Assembly (NCBI GenBank): GCA_964458775.1
Contig: CAYWLQ010000049.1
Coordinates: 1-31,439 of the forward strand
DNA from: CAYWLQ01 sp964458775
GTDB taxonomy: Bacteria; Myxococcota_A; Polyangia; JAAYKL01
Length of the DNA stretch: 31,439 nt
Direction: 5' to 3'
Shown: positions 23,703 through 31,439 of the stretch, one piece after another
How positions within the stretch are numbered: position 1 is the stretch's first letter
Layout: the number at the start of each line of letters is the position of its first letter
Program-made: the position numbers and the translations under genes
The notes under the pieces: generated by a model
Databases searched by the model: none
Seen by the model: the letters and a program-made list of their open reading frames with translations, nothing else
What the model was told of the DNA's origin: nothing

Positions 23703-24665
23703 TTACGAGTCTGAAGTTTCACTTAACTCTTCACTATTTGTCTCATTGTCTACATCATTATCAATATCATCCAGTGACAATTCCAGCAGTTTATTTGAAA
23801 AGAACAGTGGGTCGATTCGTTCTTCAACCGGTAGATCATTGCGCAGTATTGTATAAAAATCAAACGGAACATAGGGCATCACAGAACGCCATTCTTTTTG
23901 CAGTTGCTCGGTTGCTGCAATTTCTTTCTCAGCGGCTTTTCCTGCTTCTTTGCGTATTCTGTCGATAAGCTCTTCTCTGATAGCCGGATCGGTCTCTCTC
24001 ACCAGCATTGTTTTTAGATGCTCCAACACCGCTGTGTCCATATCTCCTTTTAACATCAATGATGCAGACAACAAGGCGGCATAAGGCGGAGCTCCTCTCA
24101 TCAAAGCCGAACGACCTATGTAATAGCGTCCTAGATTTTTGTGTTTTCGATGTAACGGATCGTCAGGGTCTTCGGGCAAAAAACGCGCCATCTCGTAGTA
24201 GTGCAAGAATCCCAAGGAAAACAATATCTCTCCGTCATCCGGAAATTCGCTAACTCCTCTTTCTAAAAGGTCCATTGCCATTTGTATGGTCTTTTCAGAA
24301 ACACGGCCTCTGTTTTGAAACATAGTGAGTGTGCTTCCGGCAACATACATATTGCGAAATCTCGGATCCAGATCCACCGCAGAAAGCAAATAATTCATTA
24401 CAAATTGAGAGCCTGCTTTTGACTTTTTCTCAGTCATTTTTTCGCCAAAATAGACGATAGTCTTAACCCAAATTAAATCCGCCGCCGCTTCATTGTATCC
24501 AAATGAAAAAACCCTAATCCATTGTGAAGGCGGAAGATAATAGCGATCATCTCGCTCCATTACAGAATTTAACGCTGAAGCTGATTTGTTTTGGAGAGAA
24601 ACAGCTGCAACAAATCCCAGAATAGCGATACCGACATATATTGCGCTGTGCTTCTTTAAAATCAT
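23703..24665 (-). CDS. Membrane-anchored TPR-like protein, unknown function
   Basis: 320 residues. A single N-terminal hydrophobic segment (IYVGIAILGFVAAVSL) acts as signal anchor, placing the rest in the periplasm. The following YYLPPSQWIRVFSFGYNEAAADLIWVK, written here in part only as YLPPSQWIRVF and AAADLIWVKT, resembles an uncharacterised family I associate with Myxococcota. Residues about 75-210 are helical repeats of TPR type (DLDPRFRNMYVAG, LLERGVSEFPDDGEILFSLG). The C-terminus is very acidic (DDIDNDVDNETNSEELSE). TTG 24668 precedes ATG 24665; the latter is chosen although no ribosome binding site is clear. No partner genes suggest a role. Confidence 0.72.
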   Translation of the reverse strand: MILKKHSAIYVGIAILGFVAAVSLQNKSASALNSVMERDDRYYLPPSQWIRVFSFGYNEAAADLIWVKTIVYFGEKMTEKKSKAGSQFVMNYLLSAVDLDPRFRNMYVAGSTLTMFQNRGRVSEKTIQMAMDLLERGVSEFPDDGEILFSLGFLHYYEMARFLPEDPDDPLHRKHKNLGRYYIGRSALMRGAPPYAALLSASLMLKGDMDTAVLEHLKTMLVRETDPAIREELIDRIRKEAGKAAEKEIAATEQLQKEWRSVMPYVPFDFYTILRNDLPVEERIDPLFFSNKLLELSLDDIDNDVDNETNSEELSETSDS

Positions 24666-24979
24666 CAAAATAACAATAGATCAAAACCGTACACAAGAAA
24701 AGATAGATGCACGTCTTGGGAGAGTGTCTCAGAAAACTGTTTCGTCGATCTCGTAAAACAACTGAGAAAAGAATTGTGTCTAAGCGATTATGATCCGATT
24801 ATTGAAATAGAATCGAATTTGAAATAAAACGACGTTCCGTAAAAGCTGTTTAAACGTAGCTTTCTGCAGAACTTTTCAAGGTTGAAGTCATGCCTCAGAC
24901 GACTGTTCCACTTTATTCAGATGCCAAGAACCGTGCTATCTTTGGGATCGATACGAAAACAATTATGACAGGTCCGTCC
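24666..24979. other. Intergenic region between the TPR-like gene and queD
   Basis: Holds two weak inverted repeats, TCTCAG/CTGAGA (24727-24767) and AAAGCT/AGCTTT (24842-24863), and the start of the 43-bp repeat at 24967. A plus-strand frame from ATG 24890 runs through the repeat into the antisense of queD; it has a weak AAGG ahead but no recognisable product, and may be a remnant. Confidence 0.4.
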
Positions 24980-25009
24980 CTAAGATGTCAACATAACAGG
25001 ACCGTCCCC
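24967..25009 (+). repeat. 43-bp dispersed REP-like repeat, copy 2 (overlaps queD 3' end)
   Basis: Begins GACAGGTCCGTCCC and ends TAACAGGACCGTCCCC; 39/43 identical to the reverse complement of 22158-22200. It runs into queD, whose last nine codons and stop are made from it. Confidence 0.9.
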
Positions 25010-25381
25010 GTGTTTGGGAATATAGCGCGCTCTGGAAAAATCGTTTTCGAATACATCGCAGTATGCCAAAACGATTTTTGTGCTTGTAAGACTTTTCTTT
25101 ATCGATTCACCTATTGCCTTTGCAATATTCTCTGCTGAAGGATTTGCTGTTTCGAAATCCGTCACTTCATTTAGATGGCGATGGTCAAAAGGCTCAATTG
25201 CCTCCTGCATTAGTTTGTCCAGATCGTGAAAATCCATGACCATTCCTGATTCATTGAGGTCTTCAGCCTGAACACAAACCCGAACTCGCCAATTATGTCC
25301 GTGAAGACGTTCACAGCGCCCTTTGTAGTTTCTGAGTTGATGAGATGCAGAAAATGTGCGCTCTCTGGTAATTTGGAACAT
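24980..25381 (-). CDS. queD: 6-carboxy-5,6,7,8-tetrahydropterin synthase (QueD)
   Basis: Queuosine-pathway enzyme of the PTPS fold; converts dihydroneopterin triphosphate to 6-carboxytetrahydropterin. Zinc ligands His14, His27 and His29 and catalytic Cys23 are visible in FSASHQLRNYKGRCERLHGH; the DFHDL segment, DHRHLNE (His69) and FEN (Glu112) complete the active site. The length, 133, is about a dozen residues over the usual, and the extra tail (residues 125-133, GDGPVMLTS) is encoded by the 43-bp dispersed repeat, so the original stop appears to have been replaced. The catalytic core is intact. No other queuosine gene is adjacent, so the sixth-position pterin role (queuosine versus pterin salvage) rests on motif similarity. 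Confidence 0.93.
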   Translation of the reverse strand: MFQITRERTFSASHQLRNYKGRCERLHGHNWRVRVCVQAEDLNESGMVMDFHDLDKLMQEAIEPFDHRHLNEVTDFETANPSAENIAKAIGESIKKSLTSTKIVLAYCDVFENDFSRARYIPKHGDGPVMLTS

Positions 25382-25587
25382 CGTCTATTCAGCCTTTCCC
25401 TCGCCTGTTGTCGAGGATTTCTCTCGCCGATATATGGTCGGACCGCTCATGTGTCAACTGACATCAAAAAAATCACACAAAACGAATAATAAATGTTCTA
25501 ATACGCAGCACACATTCTGCCGCCATTATGATATTGAATAATAAATGGATATTGATCGTTGATTATTTAACGAAGGGAGACAGAATA

Positions 25588-26457
25588 ATGTATCAATGTA
25601 ACAGAAAAAAGAATTATCTAATTGCGATTTTTGCCACAAGCTTAATCATATCTTTAACTTGGACTTCTTTGGTCTCCGCCGATGAATGTTCATCTTTAAC
25701 TTCTGAACAAAAAAAACAACAACAAGCATTATACAAGGCTATCCATGCGTATAACGGTTGCGATCAAACACTGGACAAATGTTTGGAGAAAAAGCCGGTT
25801 CACTTTTCAGTTCAGCGGCTTTCACAAGATATATGCAGGCATATTAAGGCAAAGAGAACCGACTCGGAAATCAAACAATCAATGGCCAATAGAGCCAAAA
25901 GCCTTATACCGTCTATAAAGAAGGCAACCGTAAAATTAGACGAGAGAACCATAGCCGGTGACCCATCTGCTCCGGTAACGGTTGTTATGTACGCATGCGC
26001 CAGATGTCCTTACTGCGCAAAAATAACGCCCAGATTATACAAGGCTGTTACAGAAGGTAGCCTAAAAGGCAAAGTAAAACTGTTTTTCAGGCCGTTTCCT
26101 ATAAAAAGCCATGAAGGATCTATAGAAGGCGGATTAGCAATGGAAACAGCCGCTTCTTTGGGATATTTTTGGCCGTTTGTAAATCTTATGTACGAAAGAT
26201 ACGAGCAATTCTGCCCAAACCTTTTGTCAACATGGATAGAAAAAGACCTTAAAAAGGACAAAGCCGCCTTTGAAACAACTATGCAGGACACAAAAACCAG
26301 AACAGCCCTTATTGCTTCAAAACAAGAAGGCATAAACAATAAAGTTAACTCCACTCCGACATTGTTCATAAACGGAACTGAATATGTATACAATTTGTCA
26401 GAAGGCGTACTTGAAGGTGTGTTGGAGGAAGCATATGAAATCGCTACTGCCAAGTAG
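25588..26457 (+). CDS. Exported DsbA-like thiol oxidoreductase (thioredoxin fold)
   Basis: 289 residues. A Sec signal peptide (LIAIFATSLIISLTWTSLVSA) is followed by a helical, lysine- and cysteine-bearing region of about 100 residues and then a DsbA/thioredoxin_4 domain. The active site is CPYC near residue 141 within YACARCPYCAK, and the cis-proline loop is NSTPTLFING. CPYC differs from the CPHC of E. coli DsbA. It may form, isomerise or reduce disulfides in the periplasm, which would suit the many cysteine-rich secreted proteins nearby. The frame opens at 25528, but AAGGGAG eight bases before ATG 25588 marks the start. No DsbB partner in the window. Confidence 0.85.
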   Translation: MYQCNRKKNYLIAIFATSLIISLTWTSLVSADECSSLTSEQKKQQQALYKAIHAYNGCDQTLDKCLEKKPVHFSVQRLSQDICRHIKAKRTDSEIKQSMANRAKSLIPSIKKATVKLDERTIAGDPSAPVTVVMYACARCPYCAKITPRLYKAVTEGSLKGKVKLFFRPFPIKSHEGSIEGGLAMETAASLGYFWPFVNLMYERYEQFCPNLLSTWIEKDLKKDKAAFETTMQDTKTRTALIASKQEGINNKVNSTPTLFINGTEYVYNLSEGVLEGVLEEAYEIATAK

Positions 26458-26534
26458 TTAGTTTCAATATCGGATGTCCTATTTAGGAGCAGATCAAAAT
26501 ACAGACTTTGCCGGATTCTTTGATGGAAACTAGC

Positions 26535-27494
26535 CTAATTCGATCGATCAATTTTTCTTCCTAAAACAATTCCCTCTTGTATGCAGTGCCCCATTACATA
26601 ACAACAAGCCGGCATTCTCTTTTTCCCCGGAGCCTGTACTTCCAACAATCTTAAAATGCCTTGTCCGCAGGCCGTGTCAATCCCGTCCTTGGATACTGCT
26701 ACAACCTGTCCGGGTAAACCGTGTACGCCTGATGAATGAAAGACCTGAGCTTTGTGAATTTTTAACACAACAGTACCTTCTGTTGTAAAAGCCGAAGGCC
26801 ATTGAGACATTCCTCTGATATGATTGTGAAGGTCCTGTGCACTTCTTGTCCAATCAATCTCGCCGTCTTGCTTTGTCAGCATTCTCGCATAGGTCGCTTT
26901 GTTATGATCCTGTTCTATTGGGTTTAGGCTGTCAAAGTTTTGTATAACGTTTGTAATAGCTTCTGCCCCAATCATAGAAAGCCGATCAAGAAGTTCAGTT
27001 ACATTTTCGTTTTCTGAAATTAAAGTTTTAACTTGAGAAAAAACCGGTCCTGCATCCAATTCAACTTCCATTTTCATTACCGACACACCGGTTTCGATCT
27101 CACCGTCTAACAACGCCCATGCAGCAGGCGCAGCCCCTCGATATTTGGGCAATAGCGATGCATGAACATTTAGTGAAGCTTTCTTCGGTGTCTCTAAAAC
27201 GCTCTTTCCCAACAAGCAACCGTAGGCTGCGGTAACCAAAAAATCCGGTTTGTAAGAAGCAATACAGTCTGCAAAACGCTTTCCTTTTGAAACAGTAGGT
27301 TGAATTACCTCAATTCCTAAAAACTCAGCATGCTGCTTAACTTCAGACTTGCATAGTTTGCAACCTCTGCCGCCCGGTCTGTCGGGTTGAGATACAACCA
27401 AAACAACTTGCGCATTGCGCGCTAAAGAATCGAGAATCGGTACTGCAAACTGGGGCGTACCGAAAAAAACAACGCGATATGGCATTCTTTCCAT
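26535..27494 (-). CDS. fmt: Methionyl-tRNA formyltransferase
   Basis: Formylates initiator Met-tRNA using 10-formyltetrahydrofolate. Seen: RVVFFGTPQFAVPILDSL at the N-terminus, catalytic-site motif NVHASLLPKYRGAAP, TGVSVMKM with the following DAGP, and a C-terminal OB-like domain. The length (319) is normal. It follows def by four bases, the common def-fmt pairing that couples adding and removing the formyl group. ATG 27494 is used; an internal ATG at 27485 is equally near the conserved start. Confidence 0.96.
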   Translation of the reverse strand: MERMPYRVVFFGTPQFAVPILDSLARNAQVVLVVSQPDRPGGRGCKLCKSEVKQHAEFLGIEVIQPTVSKGKRFADCIASYKPDFLVTAAYGCLLGKSVLETPKKASLNVHASLLPKYRGAAPAAWALLDGEIETGVSVMKMEVELDAGPVFSQVKTLISENENVTELLDRLSMIGAEAITNVIQNFDSLNPIEQDHNKATYARMLTKQDGEIDWTRSAQDLHNHIRGMSQWPSAFTTEGTVVLKIHKAQVFHSSGVHGLPGQVVAVSKDGIDTACGQGILRLLEVQAPGKKRMPACCYVMGHCIQEGIVLGRKIDRSN

Positions 27495-27498
27495 GGTT

Positions 27499-28008
27499 TT
27501 ATTTATCTGCTCGCTTCTTTTTAAGCAATTCTCTTCCCAACATTTTCCTCTTTAAAAAACTCAAATGATCGATCAGCAATACTCCGTCAAGATGGTCTAA
27601 TTCATGTTGAACAGCATGCGAAAAAAAACCTTCTGCAATTATCTCTTGTTCTTTGCCGTTCATATCCAACGCCCTAACTCTTACTTTGGCCGCCCTCTCC
27701 ACTGGCTCAGTTACACCGGGAAGACTCAAACAACCTTCATCAATCTGTGACACACCCTCTTTTTCAATAATTTCCGGATTGATTAGCACAATAAGATTGG
27801 GTTTTCCGTCCGTATAATCAACATCAATAACCGCAACCCGCTTTAAAACGCCAACCTGATTAGCCGCCAAACCAACTCCCGGTTCATTGTACATAGTCTC
27901 TGCCATATCATTTACCAGTTTCACTATTGACTCATCGATTTGCTCAACGGGTTCTGCCTTTTTTCGCAAAACCTCATCAGGATATGTACATATTTTCATT
28001 AGACTCAT
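27499..28008 (-). CDS. def: Peptide deformylase
   Basis: Metalloenzyme that removes the N-formyl group from nascent proteins. All three motifs are present: GVGLAANQVG (motif 1), EGCLSLPG with the metal-binding Cys (motif 2) and QHELDHLDG with the two metal His and catalytic Glu (motif 3). 169 residues. GGAG six bases before ATG 28008 fixes the start. It is the first gene of def-fmt. Confidence 0.97.
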   Translation of the reverse strand: MSLMKICTYPDEVLRKKAEPVEQIDESIVKLVNDMAETMYNEPGVGLAANQVGVLKRVAVIDVDYTDGKPNLIVLINPEIIEKEGVSQIDEGCLSLPGVTEPVERAAKVRVRALDMNGKEQEIIAEGFFSHAVQHELDHLDGVLLIDHLSFLKRKMLGRELLKKKRADK

Positions 28009-28099
28009 TATTATCTCCGTTTCTCAAATGCCGGCTTGATTATGCGGTGAGAACACCTTTGTTTTTGTTATCATTTGGATTTGTAATACGAATAATATG

Positions 28100-29731
28100 T
28101 TAAACAATCTCATTTCGATATTTTTCACGTCTGACAGGATCCCGTAATACATCATATGCTTCTTGTACTATTCTTCGAGCCGCCTCAACACGGCCTTCAT
28201 TGACATCATAACCTAATTTTTTAAACATTCTAATATCAAGAGCAGCCGACAATGACTCTACCGCAGAAGCAATTGCATCTTCGTCTGAATCGGGTGTCAA
28301 CCCCAGCAACTCAAAATAGTTTCCCTTATCCAAATATTTTTCTATCTCTGACAGTCGATTCAATAGGTCAGAAGCAGAATTTGAACTTTCTTGAGTGCAC
28401 GGTTCAGAATGTATATCATCATCATTTCCTGTTTTTTCATATTTTATCAAAGTTTCAACAACACAATATCCTAAAATGATAAGCCCTGCTGCAAATCGAC
28501 AAATTTTTTCTTCGGGCCATTTTTCTGTTTTGGAGATTTCTTTCAAGCTCAATCCTTGGCGTAATAACAAGGCAATAGACTTTTCATCTGTATTTAACAT
28601 CAGCAGACTGACAAAATATGGCGGAGCATTGTTAAAAACAAGTCGGCATTCACAATCTCCTATTTGTTTCTTAATTTCATCATTACTCGCATAATAAAGA
28701 TATGCCCTCATAATCAAAGCCTCAGTTGGAGTTTCAATAAATGAGGACATGGGCAACATACTGGATTTCCCTATTTCAAATCTCCAAGTACCGCCGCCAT
28801 GAGACATTGCTCGATCAATAAGAGATTCAAAATGCATTTTCTCAAGACGATTAATATCTTGTAGTTTCATAATGCTTCCCTTTATTAATACCTCCCTAAC
28901 GCAAGCACCGTCAGCCTCATCTTTTCGAACAAGCTCTAAAGTTTTTGCAGAAATATATCCTTCACTAAAACACATAGACAGAAAATCATTATTTTTATCT
29001 GAAGATGCAGCTTGCAAAACAGCACCTTCTTGTACAAATATTTGCAGCTCCTCAGCGCCCAATTCAACTTTAAGTATTCCGGTTAATCCTGCTCCGTTTA
29101 ATTGTATCAACACATTCCAAAATCGAGCATCCTCAAACTTCCCATAAAGATGCTGTAAATGATCCTCTCGTTCTGTCGAACTCTTAAGGAGAGTGTATTG
29201 AGACGTTATCTCGCTATCAGTACCCGACTTTTTATGAATTACTTCTTCAATACTGCCGGAACTGCCGGATCGTACTTTAAGATTTTTTGTATCTTCATCA
29301 GTTCCGACAGGCAAATGAGAAACATCTCTAAATTCATCCTCAGAATCGTCGGCTATTTCATCCGGACGTCCGAATTCCGCAGCAACATTGAGAACATCCA
29401 AGTCCTCAACAGGTTTACTCTCTTCATCAGAAAACGAATCAAACCAAAGTCGATATTTTTGCTCAGCTTGTTCAATATAATCATACAAAGAAACCGCATC
29501 TGTATTGTTAATTCCGTTCGTATTGCTTGTTGAACTTAGAGATACATTCTCGCTCCCCAATAGTTGAGCAACATCTAAAGCATGGGTAATCACATTTCCC
29601 GTTTTGTTCTTGCTGTAATCAACGCTGCCGTTATAGTTTTTTTCTAAACCTTTATTGCGTTCATTATTAGACACAATGTTGTCTCTTTCTTTCGCCAATA
29701 AGATGATATCCTCTACATAATTTAAAATCAA
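28100..29731 (-). CDS. DUF4388/PATAN-like protein with degenerate C-terminal J domain
   Basis: Up to 543 residues. The N-terminal 180 residues are Asn/Ser/acid-rich and probably disordered. Residues about 190-330 resemble DUF4388 (GLTGILKVELGAEELQIFVQEGAV, given here in part as GILKVELGAEELQIF; LIDRAMSHGGGTWRF). The C-terminal 75 residues have a J-domain outline (YFELLGLTPDSDEDAI and RIVQEAYDVLRDPVRREKY), but the HPD tripeptide needed to stimulate Hsp70 is absent. The combination is typical of signalling-type proteins in Myxococcota. The start is uncertain: the frame opens at TTG 29731 without a ribosome binding site, and TTG 29698 or GTG 29674 are alternatives. Function unknown. Confidence 0.7.
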   Translation of the reverse strand: MILNYVEDIILLAKERDNIVSNNERNKGLEKNYNGSVDYSKNKTGNVITHALDVAQLLGSENVSLSSTSNTNGINNTDAVSLYDYIEQAEQKYRLWFDSFSDEESKPVEDLDVLNVAAEFGRPDEIADDSEDEFRDVSHLPVGTDEDTKNLKVRSGSSGSIEEVIHKKSGTDSEITSQYTLLKSSTEREDHLQHLYGKFEDARFWNVLIQLNGAGLTGILKVELGAEELQIFVQEGAVLQAASSDKNNDFLSMCFSEGYISAKTLELVRKDEADGACVREVLIKGSIMKLQDINRLEKMHFESLIDRAMSHGGGTWRFEIGKSSMLPMSSFIETPTEALIMRAYLYYASNDEIKKQIGDCECRLVFNNAPPYFVSLLMLNTDEKSIALLLRQGLSLKEISKTEKWPEEKICRFAAGLIILGYCVVETLIKYEKTGNDDDIHSEPCTQESSNSASDLLNRLSEIEKYLDKGNYFELLGLTPDSDEDAIASAVESLSAALDIRMFKKLGYDVNEGRVEAARRIVQEAYDVLRDPVRREKYRNEIV

Positions 29732-29988
29732 ACTGCAAAAACTTTATTACAAACCGGATACTGCTAAAATGCTGTAAACTTAATCTTTTTTCTTCCTATC
29801 CTTGTTTTATCAGATTTGATTATGTTTAACGGAAAAGTATTTTGAGCTCTAACCCCAAATTTCACCTATAAATCATGGCGTTGTTTAAAAAATGGGAGAG
29901 AACAATACACTCTATGAATTTACATGGTTATCAAAAATACCGTCTTAATATTTTTGGTTTATAACGCTAAAGTAAAAGGCGGGAGATA

Positions 29989-30423
29989 TTAAGAAAGCAG
30001 CTCAATTCTGGAAACAGGAGAAGCATCACCTCGACGAGGTCCCAATTTTGTTACTCTTGTGTATCCGCCGGGACGCTCCTTAAATCTTGGAGCAAAAACA
30101 AAAAACAACTTATGAAGCAAATCTACCATTTCTCCATTTCCGTCATCATAATATTTTGGAAGAAATTTACAGATCTGCCTTCTTAAATGTACTTGCCTTG
30201 CTCTTTGCTCGGCACTTAGCTCCTCCAGCGGTTTACCAACTGAATCACCTTCTTTTGCCGCTTTGGTTATTATTCTCTCTACTATACCTCTAAGCTCAAG
30301 CGCTTTTGCATGACTTGTGTCAATTCGCTCATGAACCATCAACGCAGCTGCCATATTTCTAAACATAGCTCTGCGATGACTTGAGGTACGGCCAAATTTT
30401 CTTCCTTTATTGCGATGTCTCAT
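29989..30423 (-). CDS. rplQ: 50S ribosomal protein L17
   Basis: Ribosomal large-subunit protein. The signature GRTSSHRRAMFRNMAAALM follows the basic start MRHRNKGRKFG, and GYTRVTKLGPRRGDASP lies near the end. The length is 144, somewhat longer than the 127 of E. coli because of an insertion in the middle (residues about 60-105). AGGA five bases ahead of ATG 30423 marks the start. It lies 18 bp after rpoA, the usual end of the alpha operon. Confidence 0.97.
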   Translation of the reverse strand: MRHRNKGRKFGRTSSHRRAMFRNMAAALMVHERIDTSHAKALELRGIVERIITKAAKEGDSVGKPLEELSAEQRARQVHLRRQICKFLPKYYDDGNGEMVDLLHKLFFVFAPRFKERPGGYTRVTKLGPRRGDASPVSRIELLS

Positions 30424-30441
30424 TTCGTCCTCTAAGTCGAG

Positions 30442-31439
30442 CTACTGCTTCCATCTATTGAGAAGTGAATCCCAATTGTCGATTCTCATACCAAGCTGCA
30501 AATCCATTTCCGAAAGCAGGTCCCGTATTTCCTTCAATGATTTTCGACCGAAATTTTTTGTTTTCAACATCTCACCTTCGGTTCGTTGTACAAGTTCTCC
30601 GATATAAGTAATACCGGCATTCTGTAAACAATTCGCCGAACGTACTGATAACTCTAATTCTTCCACTGATCTAAAAAGGTTTTCATTGACCGGCTGTTCC
30701 TGTTTTTCAGGAAGGCCTATCATTACCTCTTCTTCTTCTTCAAAATTAATAAATATATTAAGCTGCTCTTTTATAATTTTTGCTGCATAAGCAACCGCAT
30801 CATCAGGAGCAACGCTGCCGTCTGTCCAGACTTCTAAAGACAACTTATCGTAGTCTGTAATCTGCCCCACGCGAGCGTTACTTACGTTATAGTTAACTTT
30901 TCGAATTGGCGAAAACATAGCATCTACTTGTATCCATCCGATTTCTATGCCTTCTTCCATCATTCTTCGATCTGTCGGTTCATATCCGCGTCCGGGCATA
31001 ACCATTATATCCGCAGCCAAACGTCCGCCTTCAGTAACGGTAGCTATATGTTGGTCAGGATTTAATATTTCCACCTGATCCGAAACTTGGATGTCTCTAG
31101 CACAAACTTCTGCCGGCCCCTCAACATCCAATCGCAAAATCATTTTCTTGGGTTCATGCAATCTAAAAACTGTCTCTTTTAGATTCAAAATTAAATCGGT
31201 TACATCTTCCACAACGTCAGGTATGGAAGTAAACTCATGAGAAACAGCATCAAATTTCACCGCAGTTACAGCTGCTCCCTGAAGAGACGAAAGTAACACT
31301 CTCCTTAAAGCATTACCCAGAGTGATCCCAAAACCTCTCTCAAGCGGTTCGCAAATAAACCTATCATAAGTGCCCCTATTATCACCGCCTACCGAAACCA
31401 ATCCCTTCGGCCGAATGAGCTCACGCCAGTTGCGTCTGT
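30442..31439 (-). CDS. rpoA: RNA polymerase alpha subunit (5' partial)
   Basis: The frame is open to the window edge: before TTG 31401 it reads RNWRELIRPKG, the standard alpha-subunit N-terminus, so only a few residues are missing. The N-terminal dimerisation domain includes EPLERGFGITLGNALRRVLL and the C-terminal domain includes LELSVRSANCLQNAGI, carrying the Arg and Asn that contact promoter UP elements, and NFGRKSLKEI. An acidic linker (FEEEEEV) joins the domains. It is followed by rplQ. Confidence 0.97.
   Translation of the reverse strand, partial: RRNWRELIRPKGLVSVGGDNRGTYDRFICEPLERGFGITLGNALRRVLLSSLQGAAVTAVKFDAVSHEFTSIPDVVEDVTDLILNLKETVFRLHEPKKMILRLDVEGPAEVCARDIQVSDQVEILNPDQHIATVTEGGRLAADIMVMPGRGYEPTDRRMMEEGIEIGWIQVDAMFSPIRKVNYNVSNARVGQITDYDKLSLEVWTDGSVAPDDAVAYAAKIIKEQLNIFINFEEEEEVMIGLPEKQEQPVNENLFRSVEELELSVRSANCLQNAGITYIGELVQRTEGEMLKTKNFGRKSLKEIRDLLSEMDLQLGMRIDNWDSLLNRWKQ

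Noticed and set aside
28042..28065. Terminator near 28050 (GGTG/CACC followed by a T-rich run)
   Set aside because: The stem is only 4 bp, and no plus-strand gene ends there.
1..31439. tRNA or rRNA genes
   Set aside because: I looked for the T-loop GTTCGA pattern with matching acceptor stems and for rRNA-like conserved blocks and found none.

Overview
The window looks like one scaffold piece of a metagenome-assembled bacterial genome: there is a 10-base N gap at 3557-3566, and genes run off both ends. The organism is probably a member of the former Deltaproteobacteria, most likely Myxococcota or Bradymonadota, with fairly low GC. This is an inference from gene style rather than from a marker-gene tree. 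The supporting traits are a Thr-Asp-repeat secreted protein, cysteine-rich lipoproteins, a DUF4388-like protein with a degenerate J domain, a membrane-anchored protein resembling one known from myxobacteria, and an extensin-like protein.

Region 1 (1-9027). A 5'-truncated ankyrin/formylglycine-generating-enzyme-like fusion converges on a minus-strand xylose operon ordered xylB, xylA, GH43 beta-xylosidase, GPH-family sugar:cation symporter. The symporter would import xylose or xylo-oligosaccharides, the glycosidase would release xylose, XylA would isomerise it and XylB would phosphorylate it to xylulose 5-phosphate. A promoter and a perfect inverted repeat lie ahead of xylB. Upstream is a secreted-type protein with a Thr-Asp linker and no clean signal peptide.

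Region 2 (9028-12126) is accessory. It holds a REP-associated (RAYT) Y1 transposase gene between short direct repeats, clusters of 9-37 bp tandem micro-duplications beside TCARTGTCC motifs, an unrecognised 370-residue protein and a 49-base pure-purine tract.

Region 3 (12127-20657) is core metabolism: a GapN-like aldehyde dehydrogenase diverges from etfB-etfA-hisS, followed by hemX/ccsA-hemA-hemC for the C5 haem pathway. The HisRS is of the alphaproteobacterial type. A row of four hairpins follows hisS.

Region 4 (20661-25009) holds cell-envelope and small secreted proteins interleaved with repeats. The best repeat is a 43-bp element present twice in opposite orientation (39/43 identical), with a third diverged copy. 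One copy forms the 3' end of queD.

Region 5 (24980-31439): queD, a secreted DsbA-like protein, the def-fmt pair, a DUF4388/J-like protein, and the end of the alpha operon (rpoA-rplQ).

The strongest candidate for something undescribed is the association of a RAYT transposase with dispersed palindromic elements and adjacent tandem micro-duplications at six sites. The alphaproteobacterial-type hisS and the hairpin array behind it come next.
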